Shown: positions 31,416 through 45,349 of the stretch, piece after piece
How positions within the stretch are numbered: position 1 is the stretch's first letter
Layout: every line of letters begins with the position of its first letter
Assembly (NCBI RefSeq): GCF_036898095.1
Contig: NC_090763.1
Location: 61,225,241 to 61,289,240 of the forward strand
Reading direction: 5' to 3'
Origin: Palaemon carinicauda
Taxonomy: Eukaryota; Arthropoda; Malacostraca; Decapoda; Palaemonidae
Length of the DNA: 64,000 bases
Position numbers and translations under genes: made by a program
The notes under the pieces: model-generated
What the model saw: only the letters and a program-made list of their open reading frames with translations
What the model was told of the DNA's origin: nothing
Database searches by the model: none

Positions 31416-34400
31416 AGCTTCTCATCCTGTGTGTGTGAACTAGACAGCATGGGAATCAGCATTTCTCCATTAGCAACATAACTTGTATAGCATGTGGTGT
31501 GAATTGGCATTTATCTCCAAATTGTTGAAAACAGGATCTGACAAAAAAAAAAAAAAAAAAAAAAACTCAATTTGGAATCTTGTTTTCCTGTCTGTTTCTT
31601 ATGCTGTTTATTTCTTTAAGTACTATTCAGCATTTATATATTTCTTATCTGAATTTTTATATACTTTACCGGTAGACTTGCTTCTTTAGTAAAAAAAAAA
31701 TTGTCAAATGATTGTAAGCTCCTTATATCATTAGAATAGGAAAGTGGCGATACCACCTCATTTTCATAACACTAACTTCTTTGTGCAGTGTATTTTAAAC
31801 TCCTATGAAGTAAGAGAATAATTTGAGTAATTACTTCAGCAATTTTATTGTTTACTTATTCTAGTTCAAATGTTATGGTATTCAAGAAATATTCAAGCTT
31901 CTACATACTGCTACAATTCACTAATAATCAACATTATACAGTATACCTCTTCACTATTTTAAGTTGAAATACAAAATGAATTTCAGATTGATAGCATGTT
32001 ATAGGATGTAGAATATAAGCCTTCATTGATCACAGGGATATCTCTTAAATCTCGGCCTTTATTGCTTCTTATTTTAAGAACAGACATAGGGGGATGGTTT
32101 TTCATTTTGAATAAAAAATAGGGTCATACTGAGATACCTTAAATGATGAAGCAATTATCAGAAGACTTTTCATTTTCACAATCTAATTGGCAAAGCTCAG
32201 ATATATGTAACAAAAAAATGGCCAATGATGAAACTGGCAAAGTTAGTCATAAATACATAGAAAAATCTATTGTAATGATGAGAAAGAAATAATGGATAAA
32301 CTAACAATAATTGTGAAAGAAATACAATAAGAACTTATATAATTACAATAGAGGTAATATGAAGAAAATAGATTATAAAAGCAACTATATTATATTCCCA
32401 GCAAGAATGTATGTAATACAATAATATCCTTTTCACATTTTAAAGTGCCTTTATTAACTAAACATCTCTCTTTGGTGCAGATAAAATAACCATTATGAGA
32501 AAAATACCATCATTGAAGTGATGTACTAAGTAATGATACAATTTAGAATTTTTGTATGTAAGAGTACAGTACAAAATAGTAATACTACAGAATAAATGAA
32601 GCAAGTGGCCAATTTTAACATACAAATTTTGAATTCGATACAGTATTGTATTAGAAAAGCTGAAGTCGGTCGAGAAATGTCCAAGTGAATACACTTTTCA
32701 ATTTTCATTAAGGCAACTAATACCGTGAGCTATTTCAAAGTGGTATAAGCCTTTGGATTTAGCCTAATGTTTCCAACTTACTAAGAAAGACTAAACTGAC
32801 TTTATTCTCGAAGTTGGAGATGATTCCCAATTTTCTTTCACTGAAATGTGCCGTCTTTAGAGAAAATACAGTACTTCTAAAAAATAACTAAATCAGGAAG
32901 AAAACTTCTAGTCTGTGGTAATACATTTGTTAAAATATACAGTAAATATAATTTAACTGATTGTACTGGATGATAAGTTAAAGTATATTCTAAAAGAAAG
33001 TTATTTACAATCTATAATTCCTTCAAAATAGTAGAGATTGCAAGTTCCTAATTTTTCTCACAAATTTCATGAGGATGTGAATCCTGTCTGCAGAACTACT
33101 GGTTAGGGATATGAAAAATTAAAATATTAACCTATTTGAGAAGCCCCTCAAACTGTCTTAACTGATACCAAAGGGAACTTGATATAAGACCCACCTCAAA
33201 ATTTGTGTCAATGACCAGGTGCATGGTTTCAAGAAGATATGTACCTCAGGGAAAGAAATATATTGTAGAAGAATCCGTTTCCCCCTAAATATTTAGATTA
33301 ATTGCAGACTGCAAGTCTTGCATGAGTACCCTTAGACAATGGTATGATGACTAGGGCTACTATAACTAATGAGATGAAGTTCTATATCCCCCTCCCTTCA
33401 TATTGCACTTTTTTAAAATCTAGACTTTTTTTTTTTACAAGTCACAGCTTTGAACTCATAATTTACAACTTTTTAACATTTATATGCCTCCTATTTGTCT
33501 TCTTTCCTTTTCTAGTGATTAAGGAGCTCAAGTATTTCAATGTATTTAAGTTTTTCTTTCTTATATTTACCTGAACAACTTGCAAACCAAAAATCTATAC
33601 TCTTTAGTTGCTGTCAATACTATAAAAAATTGCTTTCTTAGGGAATAATTTGTTCTAATTCGTATGATCTTTTTTTTGTGTATTACAGTAAAACTGTAAA
33701 CCAGAAAGCTTGGCCTGTCGAGTAGATGAACTTGTCTGAATTTAAGTGCAGATGTAACCATTTTTGAATTTTAAACATAGAATGTTTTGTAAATATTGAG
33801 TGCTATTTTAAGTGTTTTTTACATGGTTTCACTTTCAATGTTCTTGCCAAAATAGGATAAAACAGTTCTTTATCTTGCATATTTAAAGCTAATTTCCAAG
33901 AACTTGAGCAAGTAGGATTTTCTGTAGATTCATGTTTATGTATCTAGCATCTTTCCAATGAAATGTGTAGAGCTTTACTTATTACATCATATTTCTAATA
34001 GGTAGAGTATACATCGAGACATTTATGGTATACAGTATTCTTAATATTGCACCTTACCAGGATTTTTAGCGATACAGTATGTTTATATTGCGGAGAATAG
34101 TCAGCAGTGATTTGTATTAAACCAGGTACAGGCACCCAGGTGAAATACAATGTTTTACAGCATTGTTTGTATATTTGTAAGAGCTGGCTGTGAAGGGCTT
34201 TAAAAGTAAAGGGCTATGTTTAGAGTTAAGACTTAGAGTCATTCGTATCAAATGTTTGGACATGATCAAATCCTGCACTGATTTAATATTTGTTTCTGAA
34301 TTCTTCCAAGTAAATAGGTTAACTGAATGACTAATAATATTGAGACAATCTCTTATTGTCTGCATGGGCTTCTTTAGCTAGATTATTAGATTTGATAACA

Positions 34401-34790
34401 AGGGTTCATCCTCGTTCTAGCTTCTAAGAATCCGTACAGGTTGAGGTAACATGGTTAATTTAAATAAGGGTGTTTTTAAAACTATTTTGGTTTCTCCATA
34501 ACTTTTTTTTTTATGTACAGCAGTGAGGCTATGCTTTGAAGTAGATGATTGCCACTGCATAGAAAATAATTTGTAAATTACCCTAAAGCCTAGACATTAC
34601 AATGCTGGCCACAAGATAGCAAGGGTAAAGAGCTTGAGTAATTTGTTTTTCTTTCTAGAAAAAACAAAGCTCATGTTCACTGTCCTAAAATATCTCGGCT
34701 CCATGAGAATACATGGACAGTAGTTAACATATTTATTTGTAGTTTAGTTCTCCACGAACCACATTTATCAACACTATAAAAATAATAATA
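31416..34790. other. AT-rich region without a recognisable gene
   Basis: A-rich run at 31543-31564, scattered short ORFs without motifs, and no repeat family I can name. Confidence 0.5.
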
Positions 34791-34794
34791 ACGG

Positions 34795-35080
34795 GTTGTG
34801 TTAGCCTATTGGAAACATCCAAACCTGGCATTCTGTTGGACTGGGGTTTGAGACCTGCTCAAGCTTGATAGTTTCTCATGGTGTCTGCCCTAAGGTTTAG
34901 GGAAGTCTATAGGTCTACTTGCTGAGTCATCAGCAGCCATTTCTGCTTAGGACTTCCCTGGTCGTAGCTTAATGGAGAGGGGGGGTTGGATGCTGATCAT
35001 ATGCGTATATGGTCAGTTTCTTGGACATAGTCCTGTGTCTTGCCTCTGTCATTCATGAGTGACCTTAGCACCATTAGTTG
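34795..35080 (+). mobile_element. tRNA-derived SINE
   Basis: The 5' part has pol III promoter-like boxes: an A-box-like TTAGCCTATTGG near 34801 and a B box GGGTTTGAGACC at 34844-34855 (canonical GGTTCGANNCC). The body contains GCTGAGTCATCAGCAGCC and CTGATCATATGCGTATATGG and ends near GTCATTCATGAGTGACC. I recall this body as an abundant decapod SINE; that part rests on memory. Confidence 0.75.
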
Positions 35081-35213
35081 TCAAAATAACACATTTATTT
35101 GTACTATTAATTCAGTTTTGTTTCCTTTAACTGAAAATAGCGATACTTGTTTAATATTCTTTGGTAGAGCCTAAGAAAGTTCATCCTTCCCATTTTGCTC
35201 TACACACCCATCT

Positions 35214-35482
35214 TGGTGGCCCTAAAAACAAATTGGCTTGCTTAAGATAAACACTCAATAGAAATACATACTCTCCATGCTCATCTATTATTATTAATAG
35301 CTAAGCCACAACCCTGGGTGGAAAAGCAGAATGTTATCAGCCCAAGGGCTCCAACTGGGAAAATAGCCCCAAAGGGGAAGGAAATAAGGAAACAGAAAGA
35401 ATAATGTGCCTGGGTGTACCCTCAAGCAAGGTGGCCCTAAAAACAGACTGACTTGCTTAAGATAAATACTCAGTAGGAATAC
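35214..35482. repeat. 54-bp direct repeats around an (ATT)-linked repeat
   Basis: 35214-35267 and 35429-35482 are direct copies of about 54 bp beginning GGTGGCCCTAAAAACA. Between them lies a copy of the dispersed (AAT)n-tailed repeat (35281-35424). This could be a very long target duplication or a local tandem duplication. Confidence 0.75.
35281..35424 (-). repeat. Dispersed (AAT)n-tailed repeat, copy 1
   Basis: On the - strand it ends in GGTTGTGGCTTAGCT followed by (AAT)n. Same family as 40924-41130, 41255-41930 and 63456-63600, and always in the same orientation relative to the microsatellite, so the AAT tail is part of the element (a SINE or LINE 3' end). Confidence 0.8.
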
Positions 35483-36531
35483 GGTTATACAATATCAGCA
35501 GATTTGTCAAATTAAACACTGAAAAGTCCACAATAGTAAAACATATCTCAATCTTGTGTTACTGATACTAGAAACTGACATTTTGAGAACCATGTAAAAC
35601 ATACTATTAGCTTCTACAATATTCTATTGTAACAAGACGGAACATTTAATTGTTGAAAATTTATTGTCTACTAAAACCCTAAATGCAGAAATGGCAAAAT
35701 CATGAAGAATAAGTGGAACTCTTACAAATTCACCAAGATACAGTATACATTACTCTATTATTAAAGTACAGAATCTAAAATACCAAAAAATCCCATGTTT
35801 AATGACCATGAAATAGCAAAAATGTCTACCAATAAAATGTTATATTCCCATAGAAAAGAATTTAATATTGTGCTAACTTATCTTTATGCAACAAATCATT
35901 AAACAACTAGCACCACTAGCTAATTCTTTTTATTTAGTTATAACTTACTTTAACAAAATTTCTCCTTAAACTTAGAGCGATAATTAAATTATTCCAGCAG
36001 TCAATCACAGTGGAGACTCGAGTAATATAACCCGTTACTTTCTAGTCTCATTTACAAAATGTTTATGTAATCTATATATCGTATTAGTCTCATTTATTAA
36101 CCATTTATGTAATTATTGAAATGCTTTTTGTTAGAATCCCTTGGTTTGTACAGATGTCCTAACATATTCTCACTCAATCGAAAGTTTGATCCTTATTTAA
36201 CAGGTTCAAAACTTAGATGCATTATCCATCCAGAAGATAATATAGATACCTCTGATTAATTTCTTTAACATACAATAAACATCTGACACTAGATGGATGT
36301 ACTTCATTTGGAAATCATTGTACAATTACAAAAAACATTATTATTTACAGAAAACCAAGAAATGGGACATTAGAATGTTAATGATTCCATAATTTTGCAG
36401 CTCGCAGAATGACTAAATTCTGTTCATGAACTCCAATTATGACGGTATCCTCACACAAAAAAACTAGTAACCTATGATCTTTGGTCTGAAATTCTACGAA
36501 TAAATAATATTGAATCTCCATCCTATTATAA

Positions 36532-36831
36532 CCCTTTTACCCCCAAAGGACGCACTGGTACGTTTCACAAAAACCATCCCTTTACCCCCAAGGACGTACC
36601 GGTACGTCCTTGCAAAAAAATGCTATAAAAATTTGTTTTTCATATTTTTTGATAATTTTTTGAGAAAATTCAGGCATTTTCCAAGAGAATGAGACCAACC
36701 TGACCTCTCTATGACAAAAATTGAGGCTGTTAGAGCAATTTTAAAAACTATACTGCAAAATGTGCTGGGAAAAAAATAACCCCCTGGGGGTTAAGGGTTG
36801 GAAATTTCCAAAAACCCCGGGGGTAAAAGGG
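36532..36831 (+). mobile_element. 300-bp MITE with TTAA flank, copy 3
   Basis: Same family and orientation as 22103-22404. The right flank is TTAA (36832-36835); the left reads TATAA, probably a mutated TTAA. It contains GGACGTACCGGTACGTCC. Confidence 0.9.
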
Positions 36832-36835
36832 TTAA

Positions 36836-39800
36836 GAAGCTGTTACATAATAAACTTCATGAATAAGGATTACAATATTTGCTGATATATAACAACTAGG
36901 AATTACTTCCACCTGTCAAGTTTTGTTTTAGCTTTTCTCTACCCATTAATTCTGTCTTGGTTGATTTTTTATAGCTGCTGCTAATTTTATTTACTAAAGT
37001 GGTTCACGAATGACCCCCTGTTAAAAATATGGCAAGTCTTAAAATTAGAGCTCCCTAAAAAATCATAAAAGATTGATTATTCCAATTAAAAAAAAAATCC
37101 TCACTACTGTACTACTAAGTATTTTCTATATTTGAAAGAGCAAATCCTATAAGATTGCACCGAGAGAACAGACCACCTTTCAAATATTAGGTGTTCTAAA
37201 CATTTGATATGATAGAGTACAGTATAGTTATAATAATACTTTGTATTTTTTCATGCACTACTTTCTTCAATACCCATGTTCTTCTGGATTTAAAGTACAG
37301 TATAGTTTAAGTACAAGGCTTACTAAGAGGAGGCAAATTGACTCCTTCCTATTGGAGAATAAGACCCCAGCTCCTAAGGTGTCATTTATAGGCAGCTAAC
37401 CTGCCACAAGTTTTTTTTTCGTATTTGTCTGTCCCCTCCCATAGATAACTATATATCAGCCTCAGTAAATTGCAGCATTATGGTTATTATAACTGGTTGC
37501 TGCAGTGTGTATGTGGGATTTTTTGTTTGTTTGGACAAATATCCTTTAGAAATATACAGGAATCTGTTCCTAGCTTTTATATAGACACAGGGTCCAGTGA
37601 AAATGAGTTTTAGTAAAGTAAAAAGTTGATTTAGAATATCAATAGTACTGTTATAGATAGTGGTTTTACATTTGATAATATAAAGTATGTACTCGTGTGA
37701 TAGTACCGTGATAACCTTGTTCCATTTGTATGTGATAGTACCATGATGCCCCTGCTCCCTTGTACCTATCCTAAATTATCATTAGAGGCTAAAATTCAGA
37801 ACTTTTAGAATTCTGTATTACTTTAAGCCTATATAAAAACTATATTCTTTACATATAATAAACTTTTTGATGTTCTTAACAACAGAAACTTATTCTATTC
37901 TAGATCATAGCATGTATGATTCCGAATTTCATTGCACGCTATTAACCTGAGATGATAGTAGACTATTTGCAATATAGTACTTCTCACCTTTATATAGTAC
38001 TATTATCTTTGTGTACTCTCATAAGATTTACTGGTACGATTTTGCTTGTGTAAAATCTTATTTAATTAGAAAAGTCAGTTTTATTAATTATCAAGCACCT
38101 TAATGCTGTCTAATCTTATGATGCATGATTATAAGGTAGTTAATTACAAACCAATATTAAAAGCAAGACTAAAATATTACAAGTAAAATTTTTCATTTGT
38201 ATAGGAATGCTACTTTATTCTTTCTACTGTTCAGTTTATTAACTGGTTATGCTCAATATACCAACTGAAGGAAATTATTTTTTTTACGTTATGCACTGAC
38301 AAGCTATAGTCGATGTGAACCTCATACGAAAGAAGTTTGTCATAATGTTGGGACATGAAGGCATAGTGTAACACATCAGTTTTCTGTATCAGTGTGATAT
38401 TTGTATATGAGGAAGTGTTAAAAAGTATTTGAAAACTGTAACGGTGTATAGTTCTCAAGTTATCATTTTTATTATTCATGAATCATTCATTGAGATGATA
38501 TTGCAGTGAATGATTATTTATTACCATTCATTATATTTGGTATAAATATGTATTGTGCATTAATAATGGTGATAATTGTCATGCAGTAGCATAATTTTTT
38601 TTTTCTATTCTCTTGTAACCCTGAAGATTTTTGTTACTTGCAGGAATGCTCAAAATTATTTTGTAAATTTTACCTCCTGTTAGTCTGAAAACATTTTCAG
38701 ACCATCCTATTGATATAATGTTAGCATTTGGCATGGGGATGACTTTATTTTTTCTTTCTACGACACTCATTCACTTCCTTAGTTTTCCAATTGAGTGATG
38801 TAAGCATATTATGAATAATTTTGGGCAAAGTAGCTTACAAAATATTTGGAGGTATGAATCTAATTAAAAAGAAGTAAAAATGGACTTTGTAAATAAATAC
38901 TATAAAATATAAGGTTCAATTAAAAACATAGTAAGCTTAAAACTTATGTAAAAAATATAGTTTGCAAATGCAATACTGTATGTATTGCTTAAACAAGAAA
39001 GCTAATACATATGTTATATGTAATTCCCATCCCTGACATATTTACTTTCTTTTTTACGCCTTACGGCTGAAAACCTAAACCTGTCGCAGATTCGGGAGTG
39101 TCCCTATGGGAAAAAACATAATTATATATGAAAGAAAAGTTAATTTTCACTATGGGTAGCAACTGACTTTTTTTGGCAAAGCACATTACATATCTTCAAC
39201 CAATAAATATGATGTATACTTGTTTCAGTATAATAAAAACCTCCTAGATTTAAACCCAGTGGATACTGTATGATAGGAATGAGTTACTGTTTGTATGTGT
39301 AACAAGAAAACGTTTACTTGTCAGTTACGATAAGGTACTGTACTTGTAAGGCTATTTTTGTGAAATCTACCAAGGGTTATTGCATGGGATAAATCCTAAA
39401 ATTATACTTCAAACATTGGAAAGTTGCTCAAGTTTTGATGAAAACATTTTACTTTATATGCTAGTCAGGTAACGTACCTCACACTGCAACCGCCAAATTT
39501 GACCTTTTTCATTACGGGGAAGTTGCTCGTTTCTTTTTCACGACCCAAATATTTTACCATCGGAGAAACAAGTTTGATTTTGAAAGAAATCACAATCACG
39601 ACATATTCTCTACTCATAAATGAATAGAGATCATGTTATTTAGGCAACACGTAAAGACGTAAAGGCAAAAATGGCGAATAGGTCAAAATACCTCGTGAAA
39701 CGGAAGTTTATACAATATACTTTATGCCAATTTTACATCTTTAAAATAACTTTTACCTTTCCTGAACAAAAGTTTCCTGTAAATACATTGCAAATAAAAA

Positions 39801-40923
39801 TTAAGCTTTCAACTATGGAAATAAAATTGGTAAATAGATTAATTTTTGACTACTGTATAAAAGCAAAATTCTATAAAACCCACTTATTTTCTAAGTTGAC
39901 AGTATATTTAACTGTTAGTATTTACCATTACTGCAATGTGTATAACAAAAAATACCCAAAGATAAGAAAATCCATAATATGTATAATGTGTCAACTATTC
40001 ATTTGAAGCATGAGTACCTAGTCCTAATAACCTCATGATGATCCAATTCAAGCTGTATATAGAATTACCGGTATGTAGTGAAGACTTTTTGTTACGGTCT
40101 CCAATTCAGCAAAATTTTGTTAGAATAACCAAAGTACTGTATTAAAATCAGTCAAGCTTAGAGCTTTGTGTATGCAAATCAGCATGGAAATCAGCTTGGA
40201 GGGTTACGGATGATAAAATTTCATAATTAGGTCCTTTTATTTTCTTGAGTTTTAGTGTTGCAAAAACTTCAATTGCAGAAATATATCATTAAAGGATAGT
40301 AAATTAGGTGAACATGCTTCAAAATGATTAGTGGGTTTAGTTTTAATTATCTATAAGATATCAACTAAGAGAGCACATTTCCTTTTTTTGTTGAAATTTT
40401 ATTTATTAATACATAGTGTAATTATAAGGTTTAAATGGAGACATCTTTTGAAATTAGTTTTACTCTAGAAAGTTATATTATATAATATTGTTTGTTTCAT
40501 AGTTTATTTCCTATATTGTGAATCCAATTATTGCACTGTATATATTTTTGTAGTTTTAGATCATCTTTTGACTTCTGTAAAAAGAAAAAATTCCTTTTAT
40601 ATCTTATTATAAAAAACACTTTTGTGTATGTGACCTATTTGTTGAGACCAGTCTTTTTCAGCAGTGCCACTAAAAGAATGATTATTTTGATATTTTGATA
40701 TTTTTCATAATACAATTCCTACTATACTTCTTTTTTTTTTTTTTTTTTTTTTTTTAAAGAAAATTATAGTAATAAACAAGAAATTTGGAACTGATGCCAC
40801 CACTTTGAAAAGATTTCTGTGTATTTTATTAGGAAAAGAAATTGCCTTTGTATTTATAACATCATGTCATCATTTTAACTACATTGTATTTGAAGAGTGC
40901 TATTGTTCTTCATTATCATCATC
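36836..40923. other. AT-rich region without a recognisable gene
   Basis: A T run lies at about 40731-40755. A 111-codon ORF at 39671-40006 is rich in I, K, F and Y, as expected by chance in AT-rich DNA, and has no motif. Confidence 0.5.
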
Positions 40924-40930
40924 ATAATTA

Positions 40931-40964
<34 letters not shown>

Positions 40965-41130
40965 TGCTAAGCTACAACCCTAGTCGGAAAAGCAGGATGC
41001 TATAAGGCCAAGGGCTCCAACAGGGAAAATAGCCCAGTGAGGAAAGGAAAGTTCAAGAACAATAATAACATTAAAATAAATCTTTCATATATAAACTATA
41101 AAACTTCAAAATAACAAGAGGAAGAGAAAC
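40924..41130 (-). repeat. Dispersed (AAT)n-tailed repeat, copy 2
   Basis: (TTA)n at about 40930-40962, then AGCTACAACCCTAGTCGG and GGGCTCCAACAGGGAAAATA. Confidence 0.85.
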
Positions 41131-41254
41131 AAAATTTGCTCTTCTTACTATCATTGGGCATTAAAAGTATCAGTTTGTTCTTTTACATCTTTATTTTTCC
41201 CATTCTCTTCCTCTCATACTTCCAGATATAGTGTTTTATCCTTTATTATCATTA

Positions 41255-41930
41255 TTATTATTAAATGATAAGCTACAACCCTAGTTGGTAAAGCAGAATG
41301 CTATAAGCCCAGGGGCCCCAACAGGGAAAATAGCCCAGTGAGAAAAGGAAATCAGGAAAAATAAAATATTCTAAGAACATTAAAATAAATATTTCCCATA
41401 TAAACTATAAAAACTAAAACAAAACAAGAGGAAGAGAAACTAAATAGAACAGTGTGCCCAAGTGCACCTTCAAGCCAGAGAACTCTAACCCAAGACAGTG
41501 GAAGACCATGGTACAGAGGCTATGGCACTACCCAAGACTAGAGAACAATGGTTTGATTTTGGAGTGTCCTTTTGATTTTGGAGTGTCCTTCTCCTAAAAG
41601 AGCTGCTTACCATAGCTGAAGTCTCTCTTCTACCCTTACCAAGAGGAAAGTAGCCACTGAACAATTACAGTGTAGCAGTCAACCCCTTGGGTGAAGAAGA
41701 ATTGTTTGGGAATCTCAGTGTTGTCAGGTGTATGAGGACAGAGGAGAATCTTTAAAGAATAGGCCAGACTATTCGGTGTCTGTGTAGGCAAAGGGAAAGA
41801 ACCGTAACCAGAGAGAAGGGTCCTATGTAGTACTGTCTGGCCAGTCAAAGGACCCCATAACTCTCTAGCGGTAGTTATCTCAGCGGGCGGCCGGTGCCTT
41901 GGCCAACCTATATATAATACTTTATATATA
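41255..41930 (-). repeat. Dispersed (AAT)n-tailed repeat, longest copy
   Basis: Starts with (ATT)n, then the shared core, and extends about 500 bp further than the other copies through CCAGAGAACTCTAACCCAAG to GGCGGCCGGTGCCTTGGCC. On the - strand the AAT tail is at the 3' end. It contains a short tandem duplication of TTTGATTTTGGAGTGTCCTT near 41554-41592. It is probably the 3' part of a retroposon; no protein motif is visible. Confidence 0.75.
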
Positions 41931-41934
41931 AGCA

Positions 41935-43478
41935 ATATGATAAGTCAGAACACGGCATCATTGTCTTTTTACTTGATAAAACTAGGTAATTACTGTTGTA
42001 TTGCACTTCATCCAGCATTCTTTAAACTCCTTGTAATCCTTATCCTTAAGGATTTAAAAAATTTAGGATGAAGATCTGAAGCAGGCTTCCCCCCCCCCTC
42101 CCCCAAAAAATATGATTTCATCAAAGGCAGATTTTTTTTCTATTTTTACCCGTTTATGCAATCTTAAATATTTTTCTTAATAGTCATTCTAATAAGGCTG
42201 CTGTCTTCATTCCTTTCTGTTAAAGAGATGCAATAAGACTTATTGTCACCACCAAGATTCTGTTTACTATAGTGAAATAATCTTTGTGGATTTCCTTGTG
42301 TCATTTCTTGGCTTAATTAGATTTAACTAATCTTTGCAGTTGCTATGTGATATTTATCCTTCAGTCTTCTTCATCATTCAAACTTTTTTATGTTTTACTT
42401 GAGCTATCTAATACTGAATGTAAAAAACTTCCATGATAGCAAAAGTCCACACGGAGCTCAGTTTTAGCAACAATGTGTACATGCTTTTAGACTGAGAAAT
42501 TATTTTACTGATAAGAGTAACAGAACATGCAATTTGTTCCTACATTTTTGTTGAACATTTATTTATTGTTTGCATGGACTACATAATAAAGCATTCACTG
42601 TAGTAGTTTTTCATGTTAAAACATATCTTATAATGCAGTTTTGAAATTAATATTTTTAACTAACTATAAATTTAAAAGAACTTTATTAAGACTGAATTGT
42701 TATGTTGATTGCATTATTTCTTATGGATTGTGTTTAATGGTACCACATTCCTTTTTTATAAGAACAGTGCAATAGTTTCCCAGATGTTGCATAACTGATC
42801 TTCAAATGTATTTAGTAAATGATTTAGAAGAATCATTTTATCATATCAATTGTAGTTAGGGGTTTTTGTTGAATACCATTTTTAGAATTTTCTACATTGA
42901 AGAATAATTCTTCAGAGAATTATAGTCTGGTCTGCTTTTACATATTTGCCATTTATATTTATTCATCACAACATATTTGACGATGAATTAAAGCTTCTTG
43001 TCATAAATAATTTATTTCAACCAAAGATCCATGGTGTTTTAATTTGCCTTTATAAATGTACTTGGACAGATTTTATATAGTGTATGTTTCCCGTTCATCG
43101 CAACTCTTTAAAAGAAATCTTTTTCATTTTAAAAATATTATGGGAACTTCTATCATGAATTTTACAGCCCATTTGTTTTTTTAATTAGAAGTTGATCAAA
43201 TGTCAGTGAAAAGATACAAGTTTTATATAAAATAATCAAAGTAATTATACACAAGTGCTCATATAAAGAATGAACCTTTTTTCACATAATGGTATGTATA
43301 TTGTTTGCTGCACTGCACTATTGTATTCTTAAAAAAGGCAGCGTGACTCTCATCTAATGAGTGTTCCATTGCTAAAGGGTTGCCTGAAGGAACCTTGTTC
43401 TTGCTTATGTTACCCATTCTATAATGGGTTAAAGCCAGTATAATTGCTAAGAATTTAGCCTATTCATATAATGTCTTA
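41935..43478. other. AT-rich region without a recognisable gene
   Basis: No motif, RNA gene or repeat family recognised. Confidence 0.5.
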
Positions 43479-43544
43479 AAATGACAAATTCGAAGATAAT
43501 TTGTATTTTTCCTAACCATACAAACTTTAGCTATTTACACAGGG

Positions 43545-43695
43545 TTTACCTTTTAGCGCAGCTGAAATGGCGAGCCATTAGAATTTAACGAGGGTGTATT
43601 ACCCCCGCGCTAGTTAGCGGGGGGGTAGGGGAGTGGTAGCTAGCTACCCCTCCCCTCCCTCACACACAGATGAATGCTCACTTTCACTTAGAGGT
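43545..43695 (-). repeat. DIRS-D inverted terminal repeat (recombinase side)
   Basis: Inverted copy of 50920-51090. Contains GGCGAGCCATTAGAATTTAA and CTAGCTACCCCTCCCC. Confidence 0.92.
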
Positions 43696-43730
43696 AGGAC
43701 TTGTCTTGGGGGACAGGGCTGGCGGGCAAA

Positions 43731-43835
43731 TGTGTGTAAATAGCTAAGGTTTGTATGGTTAGGAAAAATACAAATTATCTTCGAATTTGTCATTTGTTCC
43801 GTAACCGAAATACAAACCACGCTATTTACACAGGG
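43731..43835 (-). repeat. DIRS-D internal complementary region
   Basis: Complement of the left outer end (GGTTAGGAAAAATACAAATT) joined to the complement of the right outer end (GTTCCGTAACCGAAATACAA). Confidence 0.93.
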
Positions 43836-44099
43836 TGACTTACCCCTTAGGTAGGGTGGAAAGTCCCCAGCCATACTGGCTTTGGCTTTACCCGGGGACT
43901 CAGAATCCGAGTGAGTAGCACTCGATAAAAGGAGTCCCTGCACCTCACAAGTTCCTTGCTTCGCAAGGAACCATGTGGCCTACGTAAGCTTGTGTGTGAA
44001 GGAAGAAGTGTGACCCGTCCTAGGCAGTTGACCTGGAGTTCCAGAAGGAACTCTGGGTTAGGACGTTCCCAATACCACCTCGTCAGGGTATGGGGGACG

Positions 44100-45300
44100 C
44101 GACAGTATTGACTCAATACTTGGAACACAAGGAAGCATGGTTTACCTGCAGAGGTTCGAGGTCAGCTATGCAGAGACCAGGATGCTGCTTCCCCGTAGAG
44201 GGGATGATGAAGAAAGAAGAAAGGGCCAGACATACTTCTTTCGTTCATGCAGACTAAAACCTGATAACAATGCCCTCAACCTTCTGCTACCTGTCCAAAA
44301 AGGAGCCTGAGGTTAGACCAGCTGTTGTGTAGCCACCACAGAGCGATAGAAAACGTATCGAGACTCCTGTCGGTCACGCCCTGCAGGAAGCGGGCTGCGA
44401 AGGTCATTAGGCGCTTCCAGACTCCAGCTTGTAGCACCTGCGTCACAGAGTAGTATTACTCGAAGGCGAGGGACGTTGCGATGTATCCAACATCGTGCTG
44501 TAGGGCGACGTGACGGGGGAGGGTCTGGAGACAGGTCGAGATGAATGTCCTTGAGTCCGGGCTGAAGAGGTATACTGGTGACTCTCCCCCATGTCCTCCT
44601 TGTGCTCCCAAATCGGCTGCAACTGAGGACAAACTGCAGCTGTTCCCAGCGCTAACCTCTCGATTCCTTTACTGGCAAGAAAGAGAAGGTCTTGGGACAT
44701 CAGATACAGAATGGAGACTCGAAATCTTGAATGAATCGGACCGAAGGGCCGCGACCCCCAGATTCTGAGTCTAGCCAACAACTCAGGAGCGAGCCTGAAT
44801 GTTGCCTTCCCCTCTTCCTTAGAAAGGGGGGAGTCGTAAGAGACCAAGAAGATTGCTTACACACTGGCCGTGGCCAGAGTGAGCAGGAGACCCAAGGCGG
44901 AATACAATCCGAGGCCTGTCGTAAAGGGTCTTGAGAAGATCTCTTAAAGGACTAAAAGTCCGAGCCATGCTCCAAGTTGGAGGTCTTCCTCCGACTAGGG
45001 CAGGGACGATCGTAGCTTCGCATGAGCGAGGATAGATCCAGCGGGCAGGAAAAAGTTATTCCTTTAAGCCTGAAGGTCAGGGAAAGGCTGAGCGATAGGC
45101 TTCATTGCCGAGAGCGGAAAGGAGTTTCCTCCCGCCGAAAGGCAATAAGACCGTTATTGCTGGAGAAGAGGCCTCAAGGGAAGAGGTATATCTCCCACGG
45201 CACCAACCACCTTAGACTCTTCACTTTGCCTGGGAGACCCCTGTGGATGACTATCGCAGATGACGCGACCTCCGTACCGCGACTGTAGCGGGTTGTCTCT
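44100..45300 (-). pseudogene. DIRS-D tyrosine recombinase remnant
   Basis: Across three frames, a decayed recombinase can be followed. The best block is near 44440-44360, reading HDVGYIATSLAF then TQVLQAGVWKRLMTFAARFL. It aligns with the HEVRAVATSVAF...ATYWRSKSVFASFYL region of DIRS-A. The second residue pair of H-x-x-R is changed (HDVG) and the catalytic Tyr position reads R or F, so it is inactive. Confidence 0.6.
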
Positions 45301-45349
45301 TCTTGAGGAGGAGGCGTAATGTCTCCAGGCATGAAGCCGAAGCGACGCC

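Noticed and set aside
39671..40006. 111-codon ORF rich in I, K, F and Y
   Set aside because: Composition is that of random AT-rich DNA; no domain or neighbour supports it.
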